From the NCBI GenBank assembly GCA_016935775.1, contig JAFGQF010000206.1, positions 1-14,698 of the forward strand: a stretch of DNA of 14,698 nucleotides, written 5' to 3'. This document shows, piece by piece, positions 7,478 through 14,039 of the stretch; position 1 is the stretch's first letter; every line of letters starts with the position of its first letter. Under the pieces are notes generated by a model. It searched no databases. It worked only from the letters and a program-made list of their open reading frames with translations, and had not been told where the DNA came from. Origin of the DNA: Caldifarciminota bacterium. Lineage in GTDB: Bacteria; Hydrothermota; Tepidihabitantia; Tepidihabitantales; Tepidihabitantaceae. The position numbers and the translations under genes are program-made.

Positions 7478-8187
7478 GCTTCCTCCCGCGGTTCCGGTTC
7501 GTGTCCCCGGCGGCCTTCGAGGACCGCGTCGGCGATGAGGCTGGTCACCAGCTTGATCGAGCGCAGGGCGTCGTCGTTGCCCGGGATGGGGTAGTCGACC
7601 AGCTCCGGGTCGCCGTTGGTGTCGATCAGCGAGATCACCGGGATATTGATCCGGTGGGCCTCGGCGAGAGCGGTGTCCTCGCGGGTCGGGTCGATGACGA
7701 ACATCGCGCCCGGCAGCCGGTCCATGTCCTTGACGCCCTCGAACATTTTCTTGAGCTTGGCGTGCTCGCGGCGCATCAGGATGGCTTCCTTCTTGGTGGC
7801 GGTGCCGAAGTCGCTCGCGTCGATCATCCGCTCGAGCTCGACCATCCGGGTGATGCGGCCCGAGATGTTCTCGAAGTTGGTCAGCACGCCGCCAATCCAG
7901 CGCTCGGTGACCCAGAAGGCGCCGCAGCGCTCGGCCTCCTCGCGGACGATCGGCCGGGCCTGCTGCTTGGTGCCGACGAAGATGATGTCGTGGCCGGCCT
8001 CGCTGATGTTGCGGACCGCGTCGTAGGCGACGCGCATCCGCTCGAGCGATTTCTCGAGGTCGATGATGTAGATGCCGGCCCGCTTGCCGAAGATGAAGGG
8101 CTTCATCTTCGGGTTCCAGCGGTTGGAACGGTGGCCGAAATGGAGCCCGGCTTCGAGCAGGCTCTTGAGACTTATCGCTTGGTCCAC
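7474..8187 (-). CDS. rpsB: 30S ribosomal protein uS2
   Basis: A 237-residue uS2, normal in length. It has the conserved N-terminal GLHFGHR (14-20) and WNPKMK (24-29), the FVGTKQQA strand-loop, WIGGVLTNF, and the C-terminal IDTNGDPELVDYPIPGNDDA segment typical of the family. The start is GTG at 8187 with AGAGG about 5 nt upstream, 16 bp inside the end of rpsI. In many bacteria rpsB has its own promoter and leader. Here there is no space for either, so it must be co-transcribed with rplM-rpsI unless an internal promoter lies inside rpsI. The tail is acidic/basic mixed (EPEPREEA) and probably disordered. Confidence 0.96.
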   Translation of the reverse strand: MDQAISLKSLLEAGLHFGHRSNRWNPKMKPFIFGKRAGIYIIDLEKSLERMRVAYDAVRNISEAGHDIIFVGTKQQARPIVREEAERCGAFWVTERWIGGVLTNFENISGRITRMVELERMIDASDFGTATKKEAILMRREHAKLKKMFEGVKDMDRLPGAMFVIDPTREDTALAEAHRINIPVISLIDTNGDPELVDYPIPGNDDALRSIKLVTSLIADAVLEGRRGHEPEPREEA

Positions 8188-8561
8188 TGGAACCTCTTCC
8201 TGCGCTTGGCGAGCCCGTACTTCATCCGTTCGTGCTCGCGCGGGTCGCGCTTGAGCAACTCGGCGTCCTTGAGCGGCTTGCGCAGCTCGGCGTTGACGGC
8301 GACGAGGCAGCGGGCGGCGCCGAGCGCGACCGCGCCGGCCTGGGCGCTCAGACCCCCGCCCGAGGCGGTGCAGCGCAGCCCGTACTGGTCGAGGCTGCCG
8401 GTGACCGACAGCGGGGAGAGGGCGCCGCGGACCAGGTCCTGGCGGCCGAAGTAGGCGTCGAGCGGCTTGCCGTTGACGGTTCGCTCGTCGCTCCCGGCAA
8501 TAAGCCAGACCCGGGCGGTGGCTCTCTTGCGCGAGCCGACGGCAAATTGGCGTGTGTTCAT
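8172..8561 (-). CDS. rpsI: 30S ribosomal protein uS9
   Basis: A 129-residue uS9. The N-terminal GSRKRATARVWL, the VNGKPLDAYF strand and the basic C-terminal tail ending in KRRKRFQWTKR (which reaches the P-site tRNA in known ribosomes) are all present. The central signature reads GGGLSAQAGAVALGAARCL; the more usual form is SGQAGA followed by GIARAL, so this copy is slightly divergent at the Gly-to-Ala and Ala-to-Cys positions. The ATG at 8561 overlaps the rplM stop by 4 bp. rplM-rpsI is a near-universal bacterial pair. Confidence 0.96.
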   Translation of the reverse strand: MNTRQFAVGSRKRATARVWLIAGSDERTVNGKPLDAYFGRQDLVRGALSPLSVTGSLDQYGLRCTASGGGLSAQAGAVALGAARCLVAVNAELRKPLKDAELLKRDPREHERMKYGLAKRRKRFQWTKR

Positions 8562-8986
8562 AGCTTGATTGGTTTGGGGTCCTGGGCCTGGTGCTTGTGC
8601 TCGGGCCCGGCGTAGATGTGCAGCCGCTGGACGCGCGGCGACTGGTGCCGGTTCTTGGGCAGCATCCGCTTGACCGCGAGCTCGAGCGGCCGGTCGGGGA
8701 ACCGGCGCTGCATCTCGCCGTAGGTCCGCGACTTGAGGCCGCCCGGGTACCCGGAGTGGCGGTAGTAGATCTTGTCGGTCACTTTCTTGCCGGTCACCCG
8801 GATGCCCGCGGCGTTGATGACGACCACGTGGTCGCCGTCGTCGACGTGGGCGGTCCAGGTCGGCTTGTGCTTGCCCATCAGCAGCCGGGCAATGCCGGTG
8901 GCCAGCCGCCCGAGAACCTGGCCCTCGGCGTCAACGAGGTGCCAGTTGCGACTGACTTCTTCTTTCTTCTGCACAAAAGTCTTCAT
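8558..8986 (-). CDS. rplM: 50S ribosomal protein uL13
   Basis: A 142-residue uL13, the same length as the E. coli protein and first gene of the nine-gene operon. It has WHLVDAEGQVLGRLAT, the VTGKKVTDKIYYRHSGYPGG stretch and the family C-terminal segment KRMLPKN...RLHIYAGPEHKH. The ATG at 8986 has AAGGA 9 nt upstream, but that AAGGA is itself part of the -10 box of the nearer promoter. The ribosome binding site is therefore present only on mRNA made from the upstream promoter. Two tandem promoters fit the high expression expected for ribosomal protein genes. Confidence 0.97.
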   Translation of the reverse strand: MKTFVQKKEEVSRNWHLVDAEGQVLGRLATGIARLLMGKHKPTWTAHVDDGDHVVVINAAGIRVTGKKVTDKIYYRHSGYPGGLKSRTYGEMQRRFPDRPLELAVKRMLPKNRHQSPRVQRLHIYAGPEHKHQAQDPKPIKL

Positions 8987-8997
8987 CAGCGTCGTTC

Positions 8998-9025
8998 CTT
9001 ATACTCGGTCAAGCACTTCTGTCAA
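8998..9025 (-). promoter_or_regulatory. Predicted proximal promoter of the rplM operon (P2)
   Basis: A perfect -35 TTGACA (9020-9025) and a near-perfect -10 TATAAG (8998-9003), 16 bp apart, on the minus strand. The predicted start is around 8990-8992, leaving a leader of only about 4-6 nt before the rplM ATG. The -10 overlaps the AAGGA ribosome binding site. Confidence 0.65.
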
Positions 9026-9057
9026 GCTGGACGGATTGACCAGTCCTGAAGCCAAGC

Positions 9058-9085
9058 ATTATAGCGACCTTCCGACACTAATCAA
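9058..9085 (-). promoter_or_regulatory. Predicted distal promoter of the rplM operon (P1)
   Basis: A perfect -10 TATAAT (9058-9063) and -35 TTGATT (9080-9085), spaced by 16 bp on the minus strand. It lies 10 bp after the dinG stop. Transcripts would start about 65 nt before the rplM ATG and include the AAGGA site. Confidence 0.65.
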
Positions 9086-9094
9086 GCGCCGAGT

Positions 9095-11056
9095 TCAATC
9101 TTCCCGGGCCGGGTCGAGAAAGCTCTTCACCTGCCCGAACCGGCCGGTCACCGGCAAGCGGGGCAGCGAGCTGATGAACGCCGCGCCGTAGGACCGGGTG
9201 ACGATTCGCCGGTCGAGCACGCAGACCACGCCCCGGTCGGAACGGCTCCGGATGAGCCTTCCAAATCCCTGGCGGAACCGGAGCACCGCGGTCGGCAACT
9301 GGTAGGCCGGGAACGGGTGCTCGCCCGCGGCCTTGAGTCGCTCGGCAATGGCGGCCAGGCGCGGGTCGTCGGGCACTTCGAACGGCAGCCGGCAGATTAC
9401 CAGGCACGACAGCGACTCGCCCGGCACGTCCACGCCCTGCCAGAACCCCTGGGTGGCGAACAGCACCGACTGGGTGTCGTCGCGGAACCGGCGCAGCAGT
9501 TCGGCCACCGGTAGTTCGCCCTGGCAGTAGATTTCGAACTCGTCCGGCTCGACCAGCTCGCGCACCCGGCCGAGCATTTCATAGCTGGTGAACAGCACCA
9601 GGGCCCGGCCCCGGCTGGCTGCGAGGATGCGCTGGATACCGCGCGCGGCGCGCTCGACATATTCGGGTTCGGTCGGGTCGGGCAGCTTGGACGGCACGAA
9701 CAGCAGGCAGTTGGACCGGTAGTCGAACGGCGAGTCGAGCGCCAGCTCCTCGAACCGGTCGAGCCCGAGCCGGGTTCGGGTGAACCCGAAATCGCCGGCC
9801 ACGGCCAGGGTGGCCGAGGTCAATACCACCGCGTGCAGCTCGTCGAACACCCGCTCGCGCAGCATCGGCGCGACGTCGAGCGGCGCGCAGACCAGCGAGC
9901 AGGCGCCCGAGCCCGACCGCTCGACCCAGTGGACGTCGGATTCGAGGTCGGGTTCGGCGAACCGGCCGAACCCGGCCGCCATCTCGGCCAGCCGCCGGCC
10001 CGATGCCGCGAACTCGGCCGCCACCTGCTCGTCGTCCACCGCGCGCGACAGCGCCGAAGCCATCTCGGCCAGCTTCGCAAGCCCGGCGCGGGGCGCGTCC
10101 TCAACCGCCTGTTGGATGCGGGCGCGGGTCGCGTTGCCGGGCAGGAGCCGGCCGACTCCGTCGAAGTACTCGTCCAGTTCGCTTCGGCAGGCCCGGCAGG
10201 CGTCTTCGATTGCCCGGCGCGGCTCGTCGGCCGGCTCAAGGTACTGAACCAGTCCCCGGCCGCGCTCGGGCGCCAGCGCGTCAAGCAGGCCAATGAGCCG
10301 GGCGTGGCCGAGCTGGACCCCGAAGTGGCGCACCCCGGCGTCCTCCAACCGGTGGGCCTCGTCGAAGACCGCGGCCGCGATTTCGGGCAGCACCTCGGAG
10401 TCCGGGCCGAAACCGGCGAAGAAGAGCGCGTGGTTCACCACCAGCACGCCCGCCTCCTGCCAGCGCCGTTTCGCGCGGAAATAGTGACAGCGGGTGAACT
10501 CCGGGCAGTCGCGGCCCCGGCAGGCGGCCGAGTCCCGGCCCACCCGGGCCAGCACCCGCACCGGCACCGCGCCGGGCAGGTCGAGCAGGATGCCGTCTTC
10601 GGTGCGGGCCGCCCAGTCGAGCAACTCGTCCGCGGCCCGGGCCTCTTCGCGGGTGTCGAACAGGCCGTGGGTCACCCGGCTCGCGAGCCGCGCCCGGCAC
10701 AGGTAGTTCTCCTGGCCGTAGGCCGCCTCGACTTTCGGCGCGCGCTCGACCATCTTCACGGCCAGCGGCGCGTCCTGGGAAACGAGCTGGGACTGGAGTA
10801 CCCGGGTGTAGGTGGATACCGCCACCCGCTTGCCGTTCCGCGCGGCCCAGTCGCAGCAGGGGACGAGGTAGGCGAGGCTCTTGCCCACGCCGGTCCCGGC
10901 CTCGGCCAGCAGCCGGCCGCCGGTCGCCAGCGCCTTCGCGACCCGCGCGGCCATCACCGCCTGCTCCTGCCGGTACTCGTAGCCCGGGTGCAGCCGGCTC
11001 AGGCTGCCGTCCGGGCCAAACCAGTCGGGCGAATCAGTTGCCGCGTTTCGGGGCAT
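9095..11056 (-). CDS. dinG: DinG/XPD-type ATP-dependent DNA helicase with iron-sulfur cluster
   Basis: A 653-residue superfamily 2 5'-3' helicase, expected to unwind branched DNA, R-loops or G-quadruplexes in the cytoplasm. Walker A AGTGVGKS is at 53-60 and the Walker B box DEAH at 232-235. Motif VI QGFGRLIRSR is at 596-605, followed by the VCVLDRRI strand. Four cysteines fit a 4Fe-4S cluster: C120, C179, C184 and C190. The last three have the same x4/x5 spacing as E. coli DinG. The ATG at 11056 overlaps the Minf_1886 gene by 23 bp. There is no N-terminal exonuclease domain as in Bacillus DinG. The family is certain; dinG as opposed to a yoaA-like paralogue is less so. Confidence 0.92.
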   Translation of the reverse strand: MPRNAATDSPDWFGPDGSLSRLHPGYEYRQEQAVMAARVAKALATGGRLLAEAGTGVGKSLAYLVPCCDWAARNGKRVAVSTYTRVLQSQLVSQDAPLAVKMVERAPKVEAAYGQENYLCRARLASRVTHGLFDTREEARAADELLDWAARTEDGILLDLPGAVPVRVLARVGRDSAACRGRDCPEFTRCHYFRAKRRWQEAGVLVVNHALFFAGFGPDSEVLPEIAAAVFDEAHRLEDAGVRHFGVQLGHARLIGLLDALAPERGRGLVQYLEPADEPRRAIEDACRACRSELDEYFDGVGRLLPGNATRARIQQAVEDAPRAGLAKLAEMASALSRAVDDEQVAAEFAASGRRLAEMAAGFGRFAEPDLESDVHWVERSGSGACSLVCAPLDVAPMLRERVFDELHAVVLTSATLAVAGDFGFTRTRLGLDRFEELALDSPFDYRSNCLLFVPSKLPDPTEPEYVERAARGIQRILAASRGRALVLFTSYEMLGRVRELVEPDEFEIYCQGELPVAELLRRFRDDTQSVLFATQGFWQGVDVPGESLSCLVICRLPFEVPDDPRLAAIAERLKAAGEHPFPAYQLPTAVLRFRQGFGRLIRSRSDRGVVCVLDRRIVTRSYGAAFISSLPRLPVTGRFGQVKSFLDPARED

Positions 11057-11408
11057 CGGGAATCCGGTAGTCGCGGACGAACGCCGTCTCGAACTCGAAC
11101 ACGCCTTCGAAGTCCTCGACCGAGTCCTCGTCGGTCTTCGACATCAGGCCTGAGTTCACCAGGTTGAACACCACCGCGCCCACGTCCCGGGTGCAGTTCA
11201 GGCCCCAGGACGAGAGCACCTTGCGGGCCATCAGGCCGAACCGGGAGCGCGCCAGCTCGCGGAACCCGTCGAGCAGTTCGCGGGCCGAGACGTGCTTCGA
11301 GCGTTGGTGGATGCGTTGGGCCTCGCGCAGCGATTCGAAGACGAACAGGTAGGCCTCGACCCGGAAACGCGGGTCGCTCTCGACGAGTTGCTCGAGCCGG
11401 TCGGGCAC
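11034..11408 (-). CDS. Minf_1886-family protein, unknown function
   Basis: A 124-residue soluble protein starting at GTG 11408. The frame is open further upstream (to 11777), but that part lies opposite hicB and has unlike composition. The GTG comes 5 nt after a TACAAT -10 box, so the mRNA is probably leaderless. The pattern DPRFRVEAYLFVFESL (12-27), HVSARELLDGFRELA (39-53), FGLMARKVLSSWGL (57-70), GAVVFNLVNSGLMSKT (77-92) and DFEGVFEFETAF (99-110) matches what I know as the Minf_1886 family, small conserved proteins of Verrucomicrobia, Planctomycetes and several uncultured phyla. No function is established for it that I know of. It overlaps dinG by 23 bp, suggesting co-expression with the helicase. 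Confidence 0.85.
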   Translation of the reverse strand: MPDRLEQLVESDPRFRVEAYLFVFESLREAQRIHQRSKHVSARELLDGFRELARSRFGLMARKVLSSWGLNCTRDVGAVVFNLVNSGLMSKTDEDSVEDFEGVFEFETAFVRDYRIPDAPKRGN

Positions 11409-11413
11409 GGGGA

Positions 11414-11441
11414 ATTGTAGGCAGTGCCGTGGTGGGCGCAA
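11414..11441 (-). promoter_or_regulatory. Predicted promoter of the Minf_1886-dinG unit
   Basis: On the minus strand, a good -10 TACAAT (11414-11419) lies 16 bp after a weak -35 TTGCGC (11436-11441). The predicted start falls on the GTG at 11408. It is back to back with the hicBA promoter: 11 bp separate the two -35 boxes. Confidence 0.5.
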
Positions 11442-11452
11442 GCGGGCGCGGG

Positions 11453-11480
11453 TTGACAGGCCGGCCCGGAGCCGGACAAT
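11453..11480 (+). promoter_or_regulatory. Predicted promoter of hicBA
   Basis: A consensus -35 TTGACA (11453-11458) and -10 GACAAT (11475-11480), 16 bp apart on the plus strand. The start is predicted at about the A of the hicB ATG (11487), implying a leaderless mRNA. Confidence 0.55.
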
Positions 11481-11488
11481 TGGACAAT
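11461..11488 (+). promoter_or_regulatory. Possible operator: inverted repeat and direct repeat in the hicBA promoter
   Basis: Within the promoter spacer is CCGGC-5 nt-GCCGG (11461-11475). The heptamer GGACAAT is repeated at 11474-11480 and 11482-11488, spanning the -10 and the start codon. Either could bind an autoregulator, as HicB proteins often repress their own operon. However, this HicB shows no clear DNA-binding domain, and GC-rich inverted repeats arise easily by chance. Confidence 0.25.
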
Positions 11489-11720
11489 GAAGGTGATGAA
11501 CTACCGCATCCTGCTCAGGAAGGAGCCCGAGGGCGGCTACACCGTTACCGTGCCGGTGCTGCCCGGCTGCGTTACCTACGGGACCACGCTCGATGAGGCG
11601 CTCGCAATGGCCAAGGAAGCGGCCGAGCTCTACATCGAGAGCCTGCGCGAGCACGGCGAGCCCGTCCCGACCGAAGACGGCACGTTCGAGTACAACCTGG
11701 CCGTCAACGCCGGTGCCTAG
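11487..11720 (+). CDS. hicB: HicB-family antitoxin
   Basis: A 77-residue protein of the HicB type, expected to bind and neutralise HicA. It shows the partial RNase H-like fold: YRILLRKEPEGGYTVTVPVLPGC (6-28), then the helix TTLDEALAMAKEAAELYIES. It is short and ends soon after PVPTEDG, so the C-terminal helix-turn-helix or ribbon-helix-helix domain found in longer HicB proteins is absent. ATG 11487 fits a leaderless mRNA. ATG 11496 (MNYRILL) is an alternative, with AAGG just 3 nt before it. The gene stands with hicA on the opposite strand from everything else in the window. Toxin-antitoxin function is inferred from the pair. Confidence 0.88.
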   Translation: MKVMNYRILLRKEPEGGYTVTVPVLPGCVTYGTTLDEALAMAKEAAELYIESLREHGEPVPTEDGTFEYNLAVNAGA

Positions 11721-11937
11721 GCTACCGGCATTCACCCCGGCAGAACTGGTCAAAGTCCTCGAGCGCCTCGGGTTCAAGCTCGACCGGACCCGAGGCAGCC
11801 ACCGTATCTACCTGCACCCGGAAACCCGCCGCCGAGTCGTCGTTCCCTTCCATCGGGCCGACCTGCCCAGGGGTACGGTCCAGGAGATACTGCGCCAGGC
11901 GGGTCTGAGCCGGGACGAACTCGCCGGACTGCTGTAG
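11713..11937 (+). CDS. hicA: HicA-family toxin (mRNA interferase)
   Basis: A 74-residue protein with the double-stranded-RNA-binding-like fold of HicA, which cleaves mRNA independently of ribosomes. FTPAELVKVLERLGFKLDRT leads to the conserved GSHRIYLHP, with the likely catalytic His at residue 30. VVPFHRADLPRGTVQEILRQ follows, ending in LSRDEL. The start is GTG 11713, overlapping the hicB stop by 8 bp, so both are made from one mRNA. The order hicB-hicA is the reverse of the E. coli hicAB locus but is common elsewhere. All expected residues are present, so the toxin is probably intact. Confidence 0.87.
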   Translation: MPRLPAFTPAELVKVLERLGFKLDRTRGSHRIYLHPETRRRVVVPFHRADLPRGTVQEILRQAGLSRDELAGLL

Positions 11938-11948
11938 ACCGCGCCCAG

Positions 11949-11964
11949 CCCGGCGGAGACCGGG
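11949..11964 (+). terminator. Weak candidate terminator after hicA
   Basis: CCCGG-6 nt-CCGGG begins 11 nt after the hicA stop and is followed by a pyrimidine-rich stretch (TTCCTTTCC from 11969). The stem has only 5 bp and the T-run is broken, so this is a tentative call. Confidence 0.25.
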
Positions 11965-12121
11965 ACGCTTCCTTTCCATTCTCGGTCCTCCGGCAGATGG
12001 GGAGTGTCCCAGGTTCTTCGACACCTCCGATTTCACTTCTCTGATATCCGGCTTCTGCTTCCTCTTCTGAGTCTTTGATTTCCCAAGTCCCTGACAGTTG
12101 AGAGGATAAGCACTGGGGGGG

Positions 12122-12138
12122 GTGACTCCCGGAGTCAC
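12122..12138. repeat. Perfect 7-bp inverted repeat with 3-nt loop
   Basis: GTGACTC-ccg-GAGTCAC, directly preceded on the plus strand by a run of eight G. There is no T-run on either side, so it is not a standard intrinsic terminator. It could be a protein-binding site or an RNA hairpin. Confidence 0.5.
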
Positions 12139-12748
12139 TCGGGAAATGGTCTCCTACCAGGCTTCGGAACGGGGTTTGGTGCAGGACTCGAATCGGGCCT
12201 GTAGCCGGGCAGGGACTTGGGCTTCAGGCCGCCAGACCGGCCGGGTCGAGCATCGGGATGGCGGTCCAGGCGGGCATCGGGAATGAGCGCCTGGTACCCT
12301 TTGGGCGTCGGGTCGCGATTCCCGCCGCGAACGGGCTCGTGTCCGTTCCCGGGTTCGGCCGCGGGTATGGGTTCGGGTTGCGGTTCCGGCGCCGGTTTCC
12401 TGTTCCGGACGGCTATGCCGTTGTCATGCCGGTCGTCGTCGGTTCGGTGGTTCCAGGCGCGAACCCGGCCGGCATTTGTCTCACCGGTTTTGTGGGCGGG
12501 CATTGAGCCGCACGGGAGGGTCGGTTGCCCGAAGGACAAGGCCGAAGGCGGAACTCTAGAGTCCGGGGTTCCAGACAGGGAGAAACGAGGACCGATGAAC
12601 GGTACCTGGCGGCCGAAGTGTGGACCAAGGATGCAAGACGGGGAAAACCCGGGTCGGTTGCGGGTTCGCCGGGGAGTTCGCGTCTGGCGTGCCTCCGGCA
12701 GGGTGAGCGGCCGGCGCCGCCGGGGAGGACGCTGCTGGCGGCCCCGGG

Positions 12749-13930
12749 TCAGCCGCCCTGGCCGCCGAAGTGCTTTTCTAGGCGGTCGAACGCCTTGTTG
12801 ATTTCGTCCTCGGAAACGCAGAACGACATCCGCAGGTGTTCCTGGCCGGTCGGCCCGAACGCGACGCCCGGGGTTGTCGAGACGCGGGCCTCGAACAGCA
12901 GTTTCCGGCAAAAGGCAGTGGAGTCCTGCCCGTCTTCGACCAGTATGCGGGGGAACATCAGGTACGACCCGCCCGGCCGCTGGTATTCGAACACCGACCC
13001 GAGCCGGTCGAGTCGCTCGCACATCAGGTCCCTTGTCTTCCGGTAGTGCCGGGCGAAGTCGGACACGCACTGTTGCGAGCCCTGCAGCGCGGCGAGCGCC
13101 GCATACTGGGAAACGACCGGCGCGCATATCGCCAGCGGGATGTGTGCCTTGGCTATCTGGGTGACGAGTTCGTCGGATGCGTGCAGGTAGCCAACGCGCC
13201 AGCCGGTCATCGCGTAGGTCTTGGTGAACGTGAAGCAGCTCACGGTGCGGTCACGCATTTCGGGCAGCGAGCCGATGCTGAAGTGCCGGTTGTCGTCGAA
13301 GACGAAGTACTCGTAGGCCTCGTCGGTTATCGCCAGTAGGTCGTGTTCGACACAGAGCGCGGCCAGCTCCCTCAGTTGCGACTCCGGGAAGACCGTGCCG
13401 GTGGGATTGCTCGGCGTGCAGAAGAGGATGGCCCGGGTCCGTGGCGTGATGGCCGCGCGCATCGCGTCCAGGTCAAGCCTGAAGCCCTGTTTCTCGGCCG
13501 TCGGCACCATCACCGGTTTCGCGGAAGCGATGCGCACGAGGCGGATGTGGGTCGAGTAGGTCGGGGATGGCAGTATTACTTCGTCGCCCGGGTCCACCGC
13601 GGCCAGCACCGCCGCAGCCAGCCCTTCAATGGCACCGACCGTGACAAGCACTTGGGAAGGCTCGGCCTCGATGCCGTTGTCGCGCCGCAGTTTCGCGACG
13701 ATGGCATCCCGGAGGGCCGGCAACCCGGCACTTTCCGAGTAGCCACCGGTGCTGCCCGCTTCGATGGCGGCTATCGCCGCCCGCCCGATGTGCTCGGGCG
13801 TTGCCGATGTGGGTCTTGCCCAGGACAGGAACGCGACATCGTCCACCTGCCTGGACAGCCTGGTCATTTCGTGGATCGCCGACTTGTCGATCGAACTGAC
13901 CCGTTGGGAAACCCGTGCAGTGGTGCTCAT
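12749..13930 (-). CDS. PLP-dependent class I/II aminotransferase (AspC/AspB-like)
   Basis: A 393-residue fold-type I aminotransferase. The Schiff-base lysine is K237 in FTKTYAMTGWRVGY, with R245 binding the cofactor phosphate. Also visible are SNPTG (174-178), D203 and Y206 in ITDEAYEYF, Y64 in GGYSES, and R367 (HLRMSF), which binds the substrate alpha-carboxylate. Aspartate/aromatic-type amino acids are likely substrates, but the exact one cannot be read from the sequence. I chose ATG 13930, with GGAG 4 nt upstream. The longest frame begins at 13978, inside the predicted -10 box, so it cannot be the start. ATG 13969 would be a leaderless alternative adding 13 residues. It appears monocistronic, with its own promoter and no coupled neighbour. 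Confidence 0.93.
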   Translation of the reverse strand: MSTTARVSQRVSSIDKSAIHEMTRLSRQVDDVAFLSWARPTSATPEHIGRAAIAAIEAGSTGGYSESAGLPALRDAIVAKLRRDNGIEAEPSQVLVTVGAIEGLAAAVLAAVDPGDEVILPSPTYSTHIRLVRIASAKPVMVPTAEKQGFRLDLDAMRAAITPRTRAILFCTPSNPTGTVFPESQLRELAALCVEHDLLAITDEAYEYFVFDDNRHFSIGSLPEMRDRTVSCFTFTKTYAMTGWRVGYLHASDELVTQIAKAHIPLAICAPVVSQYAALAALQGSQQCVSDFARHYRKTRDLMCERLDRLGSVFEYQRPGGSYLMFPRILVEDGQDSTAFCRKLLFEARVSTTPGVAFGPTGQEHLRMSFCVSEDEINKAFDRLEKHFGGQGG

Positions 13931-13976
13931 CCTGCTCCGCCTTTCGATGGGATTGTTCGCCCGTGTCATCTGCCGC

Positions 13977-14004
13977 ATCGTAGCGAGAGGCCGGCGGCTG
14001 TCAA
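13977..14004 (-). promoter_or_regulatory. Predicted promoter of the aminotransferase gene
   Basis: A perfect -35 TTGACA (13999-14004) and -10 TACGAT (13977-13982), 16 bp apart on the minus strand. Transcription would begin around 13969-13971, giving a 40-nt leader to the ATG at 13930. Confidence 0.6.
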
Positions 14005-14023
14005 GGCTGCGTGGTTCCTTGAC
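14000..14023. promoter_or_regulatory. Inverted repeat overlapping the aminotransferase -35 box
   Basis: GTCAAGG-10 nt-CCTTGAC is a perfect 7-bp inverted repeat that includes most of the -35 element. It could be an operator for a dimeric repressor. It might instead be a hairpin ending the upstream transcript, but no T-run follows. Confidence 0.35.
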
Positions 14024-14039
14024 TCCGGCGGGGCGAGGT

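Larger units (their letters stand above)
11938..12748. other. Gene-poor stretch of 811 bp between hicA and the aminotransferase gene
   Basis: Several long open frames cross this stretch, but none has a ribosome binding site, third-position GC bias like the neighbours, or a recognisable protein. From about 11965 to 12095 the plus strand is pyrimidine-rich (cttcc, cttct, tttcc runs), unlike the rest of the window. A run of eight G at 12115-12122 leads into a hairpin. From about 12300 to 12420 GGTTCSG-like units recur in a degenerate way. An ACTCTAGAGT palindrome lies at 12553-12562. It could be a decayed gene, an intergenic repeat or an untranslated RNA; I cannot tell which. Confidence 0.5.

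Noticed and set aside
9833..11167. A 444-residue plus-strand open frame opposite dinG
   Set aside because: It is an antisense shadow caused by high GC. The helicase motifs are all on the other strand.
11722..12138. A 138-residue minus-strand frame over hicA and the start of the gap
   Set aside because: Half is antisense to hicA and the rest is low-complexity Lys/Arg-rich, with no ribosome binding site.
12170..12215. tRNA-like T-arm and CCA on the minus strand (GATTCGAGTCCTGCACCA)
   Set aside because: The bases flanking the TTCGAGT loop do not pair into a 5-bp stem, and no anticodon or acceptor stem can be drawn upstream.
12690..12770. GC-rich hairpins at the 3' end of the aminotransferase gene as a terminator
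   Set aside because: GGCGGC/GCCGCC and CCGGC/GCCGG pairs exist, but one includes the stop codon and none is followed by a T-run. Such pairs are frequent by chance here.
12135..13127. A 330-residue open frame on the minus strand across the gap and the aminotransferase 3' half
   Set aside because: It is Arg/Pro-rich with no domain and no ribosome binding site. Half of it is a shifted frame of the aminotransferase.
13931..13978. Longer N-terminus of the aminotransferase from ATG 13978
   Set aside because: That ATG lies within the predicted -10 box, and the added residues are polar and unlike the family. The site at 13930 has GGAG in front.
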